Positions 10,083 through 22,599 are shown, counted from the stretch's first letter. The stretch is DNA of 64,000 bases from Sinotaia quadrata (GCA_028829895.1 CM054182.1:14156001-14220000), one strand, 5' to 3'. The notes: generated by a model from the sequence alone, not told the origin. Made by a program: numbers and translations.

Positions 10083-10982
10083 GAGGAGTGCGATTGTAAC
10101 AGAACGGGCAAGAAGAGAAACGTCTGGTGAGCGCTGACAGAGTTACTGTAACGCATACTCTTGATCTTTGCATTCTAGTGTAACGCCCTCCCTCCACTTC
10201 CACTAATGTCAGCACGTGTGTGTGTGTGTGTGTAGTCGCCTGCTAATCTGTGCTTGTTACATGCACGTGCACAAAGCAAAAGCCAGTGTTGCTTGCCGGA
10301 ACTGTAGAAATCACGTAAACCCCTCTTCGTTGCATATGACGTAACCTTACAGAACATGTAAACCTCTCTTCATTGCACATAACGTAACCTCACGCCATTT
10401 CAATTACTGCAGACAAGTGGTAACTATATAGTTTTGCCTAGACTGCACACAATTTACCCTCTGTTAACTGTAAATGATGTATACACAAAGTAAATTCCTA
10501 ATTTGTTAGTACTCCAAATAAAGAAACAACTCCAAATTTTGCTATTACTGCAACTCACAAAGAGTGATTTGTTTGCCTGTGATTCTCCTTTTATTGTACT
10601 ATAAACAACAACATAACCCTATGGTTTATTTTGTAACTGTATGTAAAAGCACAACTTTGTATGCAAAAGTGCACTGAATACATGTATCCATCAATATATA
10701 ACATGTTTATATTTGTACTCCACTCAATACGTAATCCAATTATACGTAATCACAAGTTTATGCAAGCAGATAAACATCCCCGTGCTTACTGTATGCACTA
10801 ATCATAAACTCCAACTCAGTTGTTTTCATTATCGTACATAAAAATAGCATATTAATTGTCAAATTAAGACAAAATATTTCAAACGTGGAAACAATCTAAC
10901 ATTATTATTATTAATAATAATTGGGGCGCCAACTAAGTGTTTAATCTATCACTTTAATGACTAATTAGTTCGTGACCAGCCC
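10083..10982. other. Unique AT-rich DNA
   Basis: Contains a short (GT)n near 10,217-10,233, two CGTAACCT-containing words about 55 bp apart, and paired ACGTAATCC words near 10,730-10,755. Nothing coding is supported. Confidence 0.5.
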
Positions 10983-11166
10983 ACTGCGTATTTAAACAGT
11001 AATCCAATAAACTGCCTGTCTAACTGATTAATGAACTTAATAATGAAATATTAAACTATTTAAGTACTAAACTACGTATTTAAACAGTAATCCAATAAAC
11101 TGCCTGTCTAACTGATTAATGAACTTAATAATGAAATATTAAGCTATTTAAGTACTAAACTATCGT
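10983..11166. repeat. Tandem duplication, 88-bp unit, 2 copies
   Basis: CGTATTTAAACAGTAATCCA, ATAAACTGCCTGTCTAACTG and the following TTAATGAACTTAATAATG block occur at 10,987 and again at 11,075. The only visible difference is AAACTATT/AAGCTATT. Confidence 0.95.
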
Positions 11167-11579
11167 AATAAACAACCAAAATTTAAATATTACCTGGATA
11201 ACTACTAAATAGCCAATAGAATAAGAAAATAAACCAATAATAAACTAAATAATGTGTAATTGTCACTATTCCTGGTGTAATATTACTCAAAATAAGAGTT
11301 TTATAATCACACCTATCTGAGTAAAATTACTGATGACCAGTGTTATGATTACACTCACTAAAATAACATTATTAATGATCAAAACCTTACTAATAATGAT
11401 GAAATTAAAAATTGATTTGATGGATTGTACAGGAGTATTTAACAACAGTTGGTAAAATTCTTCTCATTATTCATAATGGTGTAATAAAACAAATGATTAT
11501 CAGAATCTTACCCATCCTTCTAATTGAAGTAATTAAGCAGCTGGTGTCAATGAATCACTGAATATCAAACTTTTTTCTT
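11167..11579. other. Very AT-rich unique DNA
   Basis: No repeat unit longer than a few bases and no coding frame. Confidence 0.5.
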
Positions 11580-12725
11580 AATTATAATATATGTACCTGT
11601 GTGAAATCACAACTAATTGTCTAGAAAATAGTGTAAAATAACAACTCTTAAAAATCGGCCGTTTTGATTTACACATATTGAATTACTAAAATAACAACTA
11701 TTAAAAATCAGCCTTTCTGATTTACAAATATTGAATTAATGTAAAATAACAATTAATAAAATATGGGCTTAGTAATTTATGCACATTGAACAACTGTAGA
11801 ATGAGAATTAAGTAAATTACATATATTGACCTACTGTAAAATAACAACTAAGTTATTTACACATATTGAACTACATGTAAAATAACAACTAATAAAATTT
11901 AGTCTTAGTAATCTATGCACATTAAACAACTGTAAAATAAGAATTAAATGATTTACACATATTCATACTGCACTACTGTAAACTAACAACTAAATGACTA
12001 CTGAAAAATAACAACTAAATTACTACTGTAAAATAACAACTAAATTACTACTGTAAAATAACAACTAAATTACTACTGTAAAATAACAACTAAATGACTA
12101 CTGTAAAATAACAACTAAATTACTACTGTAAAATAACAACTAAATTACTACTGTAAAATAACAACTAAATTACTACTGTAAAATAACAACTAAATTACTA
12201 CTGTAAAATAACAACTAAATGACTACTGTAAAATAACAACTAAATGACTACTGTAAAATAACAACTAAATGACTACTGTAAAATAACAACTAAATGACTA
12301 CTGTAAAATAACAACTAAATGACTACTGTAAAATAACAACTAAATGACTACTGTAAAATAATAACTATGTGATTTGCACACTTTAAACAACAGTAAAATG
12401 ACAATTATTAAAACAGCCTAGTGATACTACTAATGCTATAGAGAAAAAGAAAAATGACCGAATGTAGCATAGTGTTTCAAACAGATTGTATAAGTGTGAA
12501 CTAACAGTTAATTAAACTGGTCTTTGTGATTCATACACGCCTTACTAATGTGAAAATACAAGTAATTAATCAGGGTTTAGTAATTTACCTACACGGTACA
12601 AGGTGAAAATAAAAATAATTTAAATGGGTTTAGTTACACCATACTAGGTGAAAATACAACGAATTAAACTGGGTTTAGTGATTCACATACACCGTACTAG
12701 TGTGAAAGATTGACAGGCAACGCAG
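11580..12725. repeat. Nested minisatellite: 25-bp core inside decayed ~60-bp units
   Basis: The core at 11,985-12,365 has about 15 copies of ACAACTAAATTACTACTGTA plus AAATA, 25 bp. Flanking units on both sides are longer (about 55-65 bp): TGTAAAATAACAACTA, then a middle with AAAATTAGCCTAGTGATTTA, then ACACATATTGAACTA. The core unit equals the ends of the long unit without its middle. A T/G variant after TAAAT splits the core copies in order GTTTGTTTTGGGGGG. Confidence 0.93.
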
Positions 12726-13200
12726 CTTAGTGATTTACACTTCTCACACTATTGCAGTATAGCAAATGGCAATGTTTAATTCCACTGTTGTCAGGGCTAC
12801 AGTATAGCAAATGGCAATGTTTAATTCCACTGTTGTCAGGCCTACAATATCGTAAATGCCCTGTAAAGTCTAATTTCGCTGTGAACAGATGTACAGTGGC
12901 ATTTCTGGATGGCAATACTTAAAATAATGAGGACAGGTCTACAAGTTACATGACTGAGTGGTAATATTTCACTTCATGTATGACACATTTTCAACTGCAT
13001 GGTATACAAGTTACATGATGAGTGGTAATATTTCACTTCATGAATGACACATTTTCAATTACATGGTCTACAAGTTATATGACTGAGTGGTAATATTTCA
13101 CTTCATGTATGACACATTTTCAATTACATGGCTGCACACCGTGTTTATTCTATGTGAAACATCTTCAATTACATAGCTTGTATCGCAAGGCTTCATTCTA
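12726..13200. repeat. Degenerate minisatellite, units of ~52 and ~66 bp
   Basis: Two units of about 52 bp with TATAGCAAATGGCAATGTTT and AATTCCACTGTTGTCAGG (12,755-12,860) pass into three or four of about 66 bp with CTACAAGTTACATGACTGAG and TGGTAATATTTCACTTCATG (12,935-13,140). Shared GGCAATNNTT, CATTTTCAATTACATGG and ACAG words link them to the next two arrays. Confidence 0.88.
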
Positions 13201-13807
13201 ATACAGACTGACCACTATTATATGTTGTTATCTCTATGGATCACTAATAAATATTAATAATGTTAACCAATAAATATATTAAAAATATGGCGGTGGAATA
13301 ATTTTGTCACACGTAGTTTCGTGGCAATGTTTCCATAGTTGATAGAATTACGACATGGCTGTAGGGAAAAGGCACATGTACAATCAGAAAAGTACATGAA
13401 TGACTGCAAACTAATCAGATTGATAGACTCCCACCACACTCAATCATGCTTATATTGGCGATGGAATCAATAGAATAATCTAAGAAAATAACTGATAACT
13501 TTTAATATATGTAAACAATATCTGATTAGTATCCTGTCTTCTTTCTAGATCTGTAAGCAAACTGCATAATAATATTACAATAGACACATTAGATAAACAA
13601 AATCTTTGTAGACAAATGATACAATATAACGAAAGTTCACTATATTAAATGAATACACGGGTTAACAAGAGGTGAACTCAGTTTAACATCAGTCTGTCGC
13701 ATAAGTCTGCACTCAAAGGAATATAACTCGCAGTGTGTTGTCTCCGTTTGGGAAGAGAATTCTAACACGTCTGTAGTTTTGCGGAATAAGTCTTCCCAAG
13801 CAAGGCT
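13201..13807. other. Unique AT-rich DNA
   Basis: No gene or repeat is supported. Some GTGGCAATGTTTCCATAG and ACATGGCTGTAGGG words resemble the neighbouring minisatellite units, so very old repeat remnants may be present. Confidence 0.4.
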
Positions 13808-14345
13808 GCTGACTGAGGGTGGGAGACTGACAGTTTTAACTGACAGGGTGGCTGACAGTTTGGATGACTGAGAATGAATGACTGAGGGTGGGTGACTGAC
13901 AGTTCGGGTGAATGAGGATGGGTGAATGAGGGTAGGTGACTGACAGTTTGGGTGACTGATGATGGGTGAATGAGGGTAGGTGACTGATAGTTTAGGTGAC
14001 TGAGGATGGATGACTGACAGTTTTACTGATTGAGAGTAGGTAACTTATAGTTAGGTAACTGAGGGTGAGTAACTGATAATACTACTGGCTTATGGTTGGT
14101 GACTGAGGGTGGGTGACTGACAGTTTAGGTGACTGAGAATGGGTGACTGACATTTATACTGATTGAGAGTGGGTAACTGACAGGTAGCTGAGGATGGGTA
14201 ACTGATAATACTACTGGCTTATGGTTGGTGACTGACAGTTTCGACGACTGAAGATGGGTAACTGACAGTTATACTGATCGAGTGTGGGTAACTACAGTTT
14301 AGGTGACTGAAGGTGGATAACTGACAGTTTAGGTGACTGACCTTG
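13808..14345. repeat. Degenerate G-rich minisatellite, ~25-38-bp units
   Basis: Many copies of GGTGACTGACAGTTTAGGTG and GACTGAGGGTGGGTGACTGA with frequent indels. A longer sub-repeat with AACTGATAATACTACTGGCT occurs twice (about 14,068 and 14,200). The G-rich strand bias is strong compared with neighbouring arrays. Confidence 0.9.
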
Positions 14346-14945
14346 ATTCATTTCAGCGTAGACAGATTTACAATTACATGGCTTTAAGACCATTTAATTC
14401 TGGACACATTTACAATTACTTGGCTTTATGGCAAATTAATTGTAGACAGATTTAGAATTGAAGTCTGTATATAATGATTCATTTCGCTATAAAATGACGG
14501 TTATAATATTAAATGACCTGGTTATTTCACTGCTGACAGACTTTCATTAACACTATTAAATAGTCATTTGCCTATAATAAGTCTTACACTAACACTATTA
14601 AATAGTCATTTGCCTATAGAAAGTCTTACACTAACACTATTAAATAGTCATTTGCGTATAGAAAGTCTTACACTAACACTATTAAATAGTCATTTGCGTA
14701 TAGAAAGTCTTACACTAACACTATTAAATAGTCATTTGCCTATAGAAAGTCTTACACTAACACTATTAAATAGTCATTTGACTATAGAAAGTCTTACACT
14801 AACACTATTAAATAGTCATTTGCGTATAGAAAGACTTACACTACTTGAACAGTTAACCAATTTGTACTGTATTTTTCATTTCATTGTAAACAGACTTATA
14901 GCTGCACTGTTTTTGAAAATGAGTCATTTTGACTATAGACACGGT
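14346..14945. repeat. Minisatellite, 42-bp core unit, ~7 copies
   Basis: The core at about 14,553-14,840 repeats TCTTACACTAACACTATTAA, ATAGTCATTTGCCTATAGAA, AG. Because 42 is divisible by three, a plus-strand frame of 127 codons stays open. Both flanks hold decayed ~50-bp units with AGACAGATTTACAATTACAT and GGCTTTAAG. Confidence 0.93.
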
Positions 14946-15560
14946 ACGTGACAGTTATTTTGCTGTATGGCAGTGCTTTAATCACTAGAGATAGATCTAC
15001 ACTTAGTTATTTTGCTGTATGGCAGTGCTTTAATCACTAGAGATAGATCTACACTTAGTTATTTTGCTGTATGGCAGTGCTTTAATCACTAGAGATAGAT
15101 CTACACTTAGTTATTTTGCTGTATGACAGTGCTTTAATCACTAGAGATAGATCTACACTTAGTTATTTTGCTGTATGGCAGTGCTTTAATCACTAGAGAT
15201 AGATCTACACTTAGTTATTTTGCTGTATGACAGTGCTTTAATCACTAGAGATAGATCTACACTTAGTTATTTTGCTGTATGGCAGTGCTTTAATCACTAG
15301 AGATAGATCTACACTTAGTTATTTTGCTGTATGGCAGTGCTTTAATCACTAGAGATAGATCTACACTTAGTTATTTTGCTGTATGGCAGTGCTTTAATCA
15401 CTAGAGATAGATCTACACTTACAGTTGTGACAATGCTTCATTCACTGTGAACAGATAGACTTTACACTTAATTTGCTGTTTAGTAACGTTTCATTTCTGA
15501 GCGAGTATACCAAATACTGCACAGCTACACTAGTTGTTTCAGTTAAATGCAGACAGATAC
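14946..15560. repeat. Minisatellite, 52-bp unit, 9 copies
   Basis: TTAGTTATTTTGCTGTATGG, CAGTGCTTTAATCACTAGAG, ATAGATCTACAC. Copies are almost identical, apart from TATGACAGTG in two of them (about 15,122 and 15,227). The right edge (15,420-15,560) continues as divergent units with ACAATGCTTCATTCACTG. Confidence 0.95.
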
Positions 15561-15739
15561 ATAGTTGCTAGGCGCCTTCATAATGTAACATTAGTTTAGA
15601 ATTAAGTAATTTTCTTAAACAGCGTTTTATGCACATTGATGGTGGAAGACAAAATTGTTGTGGACAGTTAATATAGTTCTTGACACAATGTCTATGTGTT
15701 ACTGAGTGACATGGATGATACAAACGACAGTGACACAAA

Positions 15740-16195
15740 AGAAATTCTGCTACGATATAAGTGACAGATATTAATGGGACCTGCAAGTTACACACACATA
15801 AAAGAACACCGCAAATATGTAACGGATATTAATGCAGATACGCATACCTACCACATATAACAATACATTAATGCGAGTACACATGCTATAATGTATTGCG
15901 ATATAAATGATGGACATTAATGCGAGTACACATGCTATAATGTATTGCTATATAAGTGACGGATATTGATATGAGTACACATACAGTAATCCATTGCGAT
16001 ATAAGTGACGGATATTGATATGAGTACACATACAGTAATCCATTGCGATATAAGTGACGGATATTGATATGAGTACACATACAGTAATCCATTGCGATAT
16101 AAGTGACGGATATTGATATGAGTACACATACAGTAATCCATTGCGATATAAGTGACGGATATTGATTGATACATGTTCATGTGCTACACACACTT
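15740..16195. repeat. Minisatellite, 49-bp unit, ~6 good copies
   Basis: TGAGTACACATACAGTAATC, CATTGCGATATAAGTGACGG, ATATTGATA. The left edge decays (ATTAATGCGAGTACACATGC). Minus-strand frames of about 80 codons across it are artefacts. Confidence 0.94.
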
Positions 16196-16227
16196 AAGAG
16201 AACTGCTAATACAACTGCACAAAGCAA

Positions 16228-16520
16228 AGATAAAGCGGCCTTTTTAAGCAACCCAGTCATACAACCGAAGTAGTTTTTGCCGTGTCGTACAATAGTGTTT
16301 AAGATAAAGCGGCCTTTTCATGCAACACAGTAAAACAACCGAAACATTTCTTGCTATGTGGTACAATATATGTGGGAAACTAGTGTTTAAGATAAAGCGG
16401 TCTTTTCAAGCAACACAGTAAAACAACCGAAGCAGTTCTTGCTATGTCGTACAATATATGTGGGAAATTAGTGTTTAAGATAAAGCGGTCTTTTTAAGCA
16501 ACACAGTAAAACATCCGAGA
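16228..16520. repeat. Minisatellite, ~89-bp unit, 4 copies
   Basis: AGATAAAGCGGCCTTTTCAA with GCAACACAGTAAAACAACCG and a tail of GTACAATATATGTGGGAAAC begins at 16,228, 16,302, 16,390 and 16,479. The first copy lacks about 15 bp before GTGTTTA. Confidence 0.92.
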
Positions 16521-17124
16521 AGGAAGGCGTGGTTTAGAACAGTCTCTCATAGTTTGTGCTAAACTTTCCACAAGCAATGACTACCGTAATGTGATGTACG
16601 GCGGTAATTTTCGCTGCCTACTTCTCCAATAGTTCAGAGGCATCCATCACTGGACGATTCAGCATACCTCTGCGACAGCTTTCATCCGTCAGACCGCTAG
16701 TTTGTCGTGGCGGACGCCCGTAAAAATGCGGGTAACTGCCAAAGGATCGCATTAGTATCGGAATAGAGGAGCAGAGGTCGGCTATGTAAATGAACAATTC
16801 CGTCATCCGCAGCAACTAATTGGCAGCTGCTCCCAGAAAGACGATGCGACCGTTGAAAAACAACTTTTCCCTTTCGACAAGTGCCCGGAAATCTAAAGCC
16901 TTGAGGCAACCTTTCTGTCATTGACATGTCAGCAAAATCATGACTTAAGTCTGCTTGGATCAAAAATGCTATCGTGACCCAAAATATTTGGAAGGATTAA
17001 AAGGAACTAGCAAAAACAAAGACACAACGATAAAAAGAACTTTTTTCAAGAGATATTATTATCCCCTATGCTGTGTAAAACATTTCATGTTCTATTCAAG
17101 AGTAATTGTGTCAGTAATAAACTC
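16521..17124. other. Non-repetitive CpG-containing island
   Basis: About 600 bp of unique sequence, relatively rich in CpG and balanced in base composition (16,600-16,960). Minus-strand frames of 65 and 88 codons overlap each other in different frames and show no domain. It may be conserved non-coding or an unrecognised exon. Confidence 0.4.
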
Positions 17125-19290
17125 AAACAATGGATCTCTACACACTGGACCTCTCACATAATGGACCTCTCACTACAATAGAACTATACACTATGGACCT
17201 CTCACGCAAAGGGCCTCTCACTACAATAGAACTATACACAATGGACCTCTCACGCAAAGGGCCTTACACAATGGACCTTTCACGTACCTCTCACACTGGA
17301 CCTCTCACACAATGAATGTATTCATTTACAAACACATTGGACCTCTACACATTGAACATTGAATGTATTCATTTACAAACACATTGGACCTCTACACATT
17401 GAATGTATTCATTTACAAACACATTGGACCTCTACACATTGAATGTATTCATTTACAAACACATTGGACCTCTACACATTGAATGTATTCATTTACAAAC
17501 ACATTGGACCTCTACACATTGAATGTATTCATTTACAAACACATTGGACCTCTCACACAATGAATGTATTCATTTACAAACACAATGGACCTCTACACAT
17601 TGAATGTATTATTTTACAAAGTATTCTACACACTAAACACATTCACTTACTAAGTATGCAAGACACTGAATGTATTCACTTACAAAATATTCTACACACT
17701 GAATGAATTCGCTTACAAAGTATTCTACACACCGAATGTACTTACAAATTATTCTACACATTGAATTTAAGCATTTATTAATTATTCTAACCAATGAATA
17801 TATTCGTTTACAAAATATTTAACACACTGAATGAATTCACTTACTAAGTATTCTACACACTCATCGTATTCACTTACTCTGTATTCTACATTGAATGTAT
17901 TCACTTATAAAATATTCTACACACTGAATATATTCATTTACTAAGTGTTCTACACACTGAATATATTCATTTACTAAGTGTTCTACACACTGAATATATT
18001 CATTTACTAAGTGTTCTACACAGTGAATGTATTCATTTACTAAATAGTCTAAACACAGAGCATATTTACTTACTAGATATTCTACACACTGAATGTATTC
18101 ATTTAGTAAGTATTCTATTCACTAAATGTATTAATTCACAAACTTTTCTATACACTGTGTTCATTTACACTTGCAACGCATTGAAACAACGTATTCTATA
18201 CAAATAACATATTTTAAAAATGTATTATACACTAATAACTTATTGAAACATAGTATTCTTCAATTGCAACGTATTGAAAGAAAATATTTTACACATAACA
18301 TATTAAAATACCGTATTCTACATTTATAATGTATTAAAACAACGTATTCCTCACTTATGACGTATTAGAATAATGTATTTTTCACTTTTAACTTATTAAA
18401 CATAGTATTCTGCACTTATAAATATTGAAAACAAAGTATTCTGCACTTATAACGTATTAAAACAGCGTATTCTACAGTTATAACATACAAAAACAACGTA
18501 TTCTACACTTATAACGTATTAAAACAGCGTATTCTACACTTATAACGTACAAAAACAACGTATTCTACACTTATAACGTATTAAAACAGCGTATTCTACA
18601 CTTATAACGTACAAAACAACGTATCCTACGCTTATAACGTACAAAAGCAACGTATTCTACATTTATAAGGTACCAAAGCAACGTATTCTACACTTATAAC
18701 GTATTAAACAACGTATTCTACACTTATAACGTATTAAAACAACGTATTCTACACTTATAACGTACAAAAACAACGTATTCTACACTTATAACGTATTAAA
18801 ACAACGTATTCTACACTTATAACGTACAAAAACAACGTATTATACACTTATAACGTACAAAAAACGTATTCTACACTTATAACGTATTAAAACAACGTAT
18901 TCTACACTTATAACGTACAAAAAACGTATTCTACACTTATAACGTATTAAAACAACGTATTCTACACTTACAACGTACAAAATCAACGTATTCTACACTT
19001 GTACAAAAACAACGTATTCTACACTTATATAGTATTAGACCAAAGTATTCTGCGCTCGTAATGTTTTGAAGCATAACATTCTTGACTTATAACGTACTGA
19101 AAGAAAGTATTCTACATTTATATTCGCACAAAGAATTCTGCACAAAACATATTCGTTTTAATTATTTTACGTTATTCATACAGAATATTCCTCACTTATA
19201 TTCAGATAGTACTCTATACACATAACTGAGTCTCGTACAAATTATTCACACTTAACCTACTCGTACAAAGTGCAGTCACTGTATGCAGAA
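17125..19290. repeat. 2.2-kb minisatellite that changes unit along its length
   Basis: 17,125-17,310 has TGGACCTCTCAC units. 17,310-17,620 has a 40-bp unit GAATGTATTCATTTACAAAC, ACATTGGACCTCTACACATT. 17,620-18,150 has ~35-bp units with TATTCTACACACTGAATGTA. 18,180-19,060 has ~31-bp units with AACGTATTCTACACTTATAA in two forms, CGTATTAAAACA and CGTACAAAAACA, often alternating. Transitions are gradual, through TATTCTACACAC. Confidence 0.93.
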
Positions 19291-19329
19291 TGTAAAAAAA
19301 AAAAGATTTCTGTTACGTCTTTTGCTTTA

Positions 19330-20625
19330 GGTGTCGCAAAGTCGGTCATCAGTTTGAAAAGATCTTTGCTCTACCCACATTAAAAGTCAGTTTAAAACCG
19401 TGCCTGCTATAGGTGCTGACAATAAAAGTCACTTGTCAGATTAAAACCGTGCTTGCTTGGAGAATGTTAAAAGTCAGTCGTCACTTTAAAATTATCTTCT
19501 CTTTTGATACTGATATTACAAGCTAGCCATCAGTTTGAAACGGTCGTTACCTTTGAGACTATCATTTGAAGCCAGTCGTCACTTTAAACGGATCAAAGTT
19601 AGCGATAAAATCATTAAAAGCCAGTCGTCAATTTAACGTGATCCTTTTCTTTGAAACCAAAATTAAGAGAGTCATCATTTTAAAATGATTCTTGCCCTTT
19701 CATCATTGAAAGACATTCGCTAATTAAAATGATCGCTTTTGGTGATAACATTATTTCAAGCATATTAAAATGGTTAATGCTTTTGAAAATAGAAATATAC
19801 TAGTCGTCAGCTGAAAACAATAATTTTCCATTAATAGCCAGTCGTCAGCTTGAAACGATAATTGTACATTAATAGACAGTCGTCAATTTAAAACGATAAT
19901 TGTACATTAATTGCCAGTCAGTTTAAAATGATAATTGTACATGAATATGCAGTCGTCAATTTAAAACGATAATTGTACATTAATGGCCAATTGTCAGTTT
20001 GAAACGATAATTGTACGTGAATGACCCGATCATCAGTTTAAAATATTCTTGCTGTACTAATATTAAGAGCCAATAATCAGTTTACAACCGTCTTTGGTAT
20101 ACTAACATTATATTCCATTTGTCACTTTCAAATAATCTTTGCTTGCAGTAATGAACATTAAAAGCCACCTTTCAGCATAAAATGGTCCAGCCAATAAAAC
20201 ATTTAAATCCACTTGTCAGTATAAAATGGCCCACCCATTACCAACATTAAAAGCTATTTGTCAACATAAAATGGTTCACCAAATGCATACATTAAAAGCC
20301 ACTTGTCAGTTTAATATGGTCCATCCACTACCAACATTAAAAGCCAATTGTCAGTGTAAAATAGTCCAACAATTGCCAACATAAAAGCCACTAGTCAGTG
20401 TAAAATGGTCCACCCGTTACCAACATTAAAAGCCACTAGTCAGTGTAAAATGGTCCAACAATTGCCAACATTAAAAGCCACTAGTCAGTGTAAAATGGTC
20501 CAACAATTGCCAACATTAAAAGCCACTAGTCAGTGTAAAATGGTCCAACAATTGCCAACATTAAAAGCCACTAGTCAGTATAAAATGGTCCACCCGTTAC
20601 TAACATTAAAAGCCAAACGTAGGTT
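19330..20625. repeat. Minisatellite lineage with 37- and 45-bp sub-cores
   Basis: Old units (AGCCAGTCGTCAGTTTAAAA) run from 19,330. A sub-core of about 37 bp, GTCAATTTAAAACGATAATT plus GTACATTAAT, lies at 19,835-20,020. A younger core at 20,340-20,620 has AAAATGGTCCAACAATTGCC, AACATTAAAAGCCACTAGTC, AGTGT, period 45 bp, keeping a frame open. Confidence 0.92.
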
Positions 20626-20804
20626 TAGGCGGGGATTGGGGGGGTGGGTGGTGGTGGAAGGATGGAAGAGAATGATTTCCATTTTCATTCTGGGTGTTTG
20701 GGTTGAAAAATCTCAAAGGACAATAATCAGTAATGTGAGACTAATCCACAAACTCTCGCCTGCAAAGCCATCGTCCAAACTTCCCGGCCACCTAGTTTCA
20801 TGTC
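20626..20804. other. G-rich then unique spacer
   Basis: A GGGGATTGGGGGGGTGGGTG run at about 20,633-20,652 follows the array. Nothing else is recognised. Confidence 0.5.
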
Positions 20805-21285
20805 TGTAGCAAAACTTGTAGCTAATGCTACATTGGAAACAACTTGTATATAATACTGCACTGGAAACAACTTGTTCCTAATACTGTATTGGAAACAAAG
20901 TTACCTAATACTGCACTGGAAACAAAATTACCTAATACTGCATTGGAAACAACCCATACCCAATGCTAAGTTTGAAACAACTGGTAAGTAATAATACATT
21001 ATTTGACATAATTCATAACTAATTATATATGTGGAATAACTCTTTTCGAGTACCACATTTGAAACAATTCTATATATTTCCGCATGTTAAATAACTCTTA
21101 CCTATTACCACATGTGAAATGACTTTTGCCTAGTACCATATGTGAAATAATTGGTAACTAATACTACATTTGAAACAACTCGTAACTAGTACTATATTTG
21201 AAACAATATCAGCTAATACTATATTTGAAACAATATTCATCTAATATTACATTTGAAAAAATATAATACTAATAACTAATATTCA
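20805..21285. repeat. Degenerate minisatellite, ~30-bp unit
   Basis: About 15 copies of GAAACAACTCGTAACTAATA plus CTACATTT, with many substitutions. No homogenised core is left, so this looks older than its neighbours. Confidence 0.88.
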
Positions 21286-21289
21286 AAAT

Positions 21290-21715
21290 TTTGCTCTTCC
21301 CCAAATTATCAATATATTTTAAAACATTTACACCAATATATTATAAAACTTCACTACAATACATCTATCATTTATTGATACTGCTTACATATTTATAACA
21401 ATGCATCATCAAACTTCACTAATACAGTCTGCATAGTTATAACAAAATATGATCAAACTTCACTAATACAGTCTGCATAGTTATAACAATATATGATCAA
21501 ACTTCACTAATACAGTCTGCATAGTTATAACAATATATGATCAAACTTCACTAATACAGTCTGCATAGTTATAACAATATATGATCAAACTTCACTAATA
21601 CAGTCTGCATAGTTATAACAATATATGATCAAACTTCACTAATACAGTCTGCATAGTTATAACAATATATGATCAAACTTCACTAAAACATCTTCATTAT
21701 TATAACAATACATTC
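21290..21715. repeat. Minisatellite, 44-bp unit, ~7 copies
   Basis: TATAACAATATATGATCAAA, CTTCACTAATACAGTCTGCA, TAGT is nearly identical from about 21,430 to 21,680. Divergent copies lie on the left (CATTTATTGATACTGC) and right. Confidence 0.94.
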
Positions 21716-21801
21716 CACGGGACAGTAAATTTGCCTCTCGCTATTTTAAAATTTAATTGTTATATAAATTGTTAAATTGTCAGAGTAACCTGACATTGAC
21801 A

Positions 21802-22260
21802 TTATGATGGTATTTTGAAATTGTCTGAATTAGAAGTAATCAACTCTAGCCAAGAATGTTCTAGAAATTGCTGGTGTAATGCAAACCAGTGAGTATGTTT
21901 TATTATCCAATGGTTATGAAGTGGGTGGACAGGGGCTAAATATAGATTAAAGACGGATTTGTCTTCTCCTTTAGTAAAAAGTTTTCCACCTACAGAATAT
22001 TGTGTAACAGTAAAATTAATGTTTGTCTTGTTGAGGGAGAAAACGTTCACGGCACCCACATATCCGCCAAGTGCGAGAAACGAGTGGTGTACACCCCCTC
22101 CCTTTCCCCCACAACCCCCTCACCCAGCGCGAAAGCGGCGGAAGCCGAAAGCGCCCCCTACATTAAGAAGAAGACGAGTGGTGTCTGTTAGAGGACCATT
22201 AACAAAATAAATTAAGATACTCATCACTTGTAATTAGTTTTGGATATTAAATTAGTGATA
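21802..22260 (-). mobile_element. Dispersed element fragment, copy A
   Basis: Read on the minus strand from about 22,260 it matches copy B (41,380-41,700): AACTAATTACAAGTGATGAG, ACACCACTCGT, CACTTGGCGGATATG, GTTACACAATATTCTGTAGG, TGGAAAACTT, AAAGGAGAAGA. The minus-strand frame 22,059-21,802 (85 codons) encodes SVGGKLFTKGEDK in the matching part. Several differences from copy B fall at third codon positions, so this may be a degraded transposon coding region. I do not recognise the family. Confidence 0.55.
22091..22173. other. 83-bp GC-rich insertion flanked by 11-bp direct repeats
   Basis: ACGAGTGGTGT is present at 22,080-22,090 and 22,174-22,184. Copy B has only one such site and lacks the 83 bp between. 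The insert holds a C-rich run, GCGCGAAAGCGGCGGAAGCC and GCGCCCCCTACATTAAG. It looks like an insertion with a target duplication, class unknown. Confidence 0.5.
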
Positions 22261-22599
22261 ACCATATCCATTAACTAAGTCTCGTTGGTGTCACACATTC
22301 ATTAACACAATACAGCTTATGTATATATAAACACAAGTCTCAAATGTCACTAAAATACAACTTTTACATGCATAAATATACAAGTCTCAAATGTCAGCAA
22401 GATACAATTATATATAAAAAATAATAGTCTGAAATTTTGCAAGTACGATGAGCGTGCAGTGGTATGCGACTGTTGTTTACCATCATCAACGTCTCTGTGG
22501 ATTCCCTGCCACAAACACCAGTCACCATGTTTCACAGGTCTTTCCTAAGTATAAAGAGTGTATTATATATTTATTGCACTCAATTTTTGGCTTTCTCAT
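22261..22599. other. Unique AT-rich DNA
   Basis: Two copies of CAAGTCTCAAATGTCA about 50 bp apart (22,334 and 22,380). No gene is supported. Confidence 0.5.
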
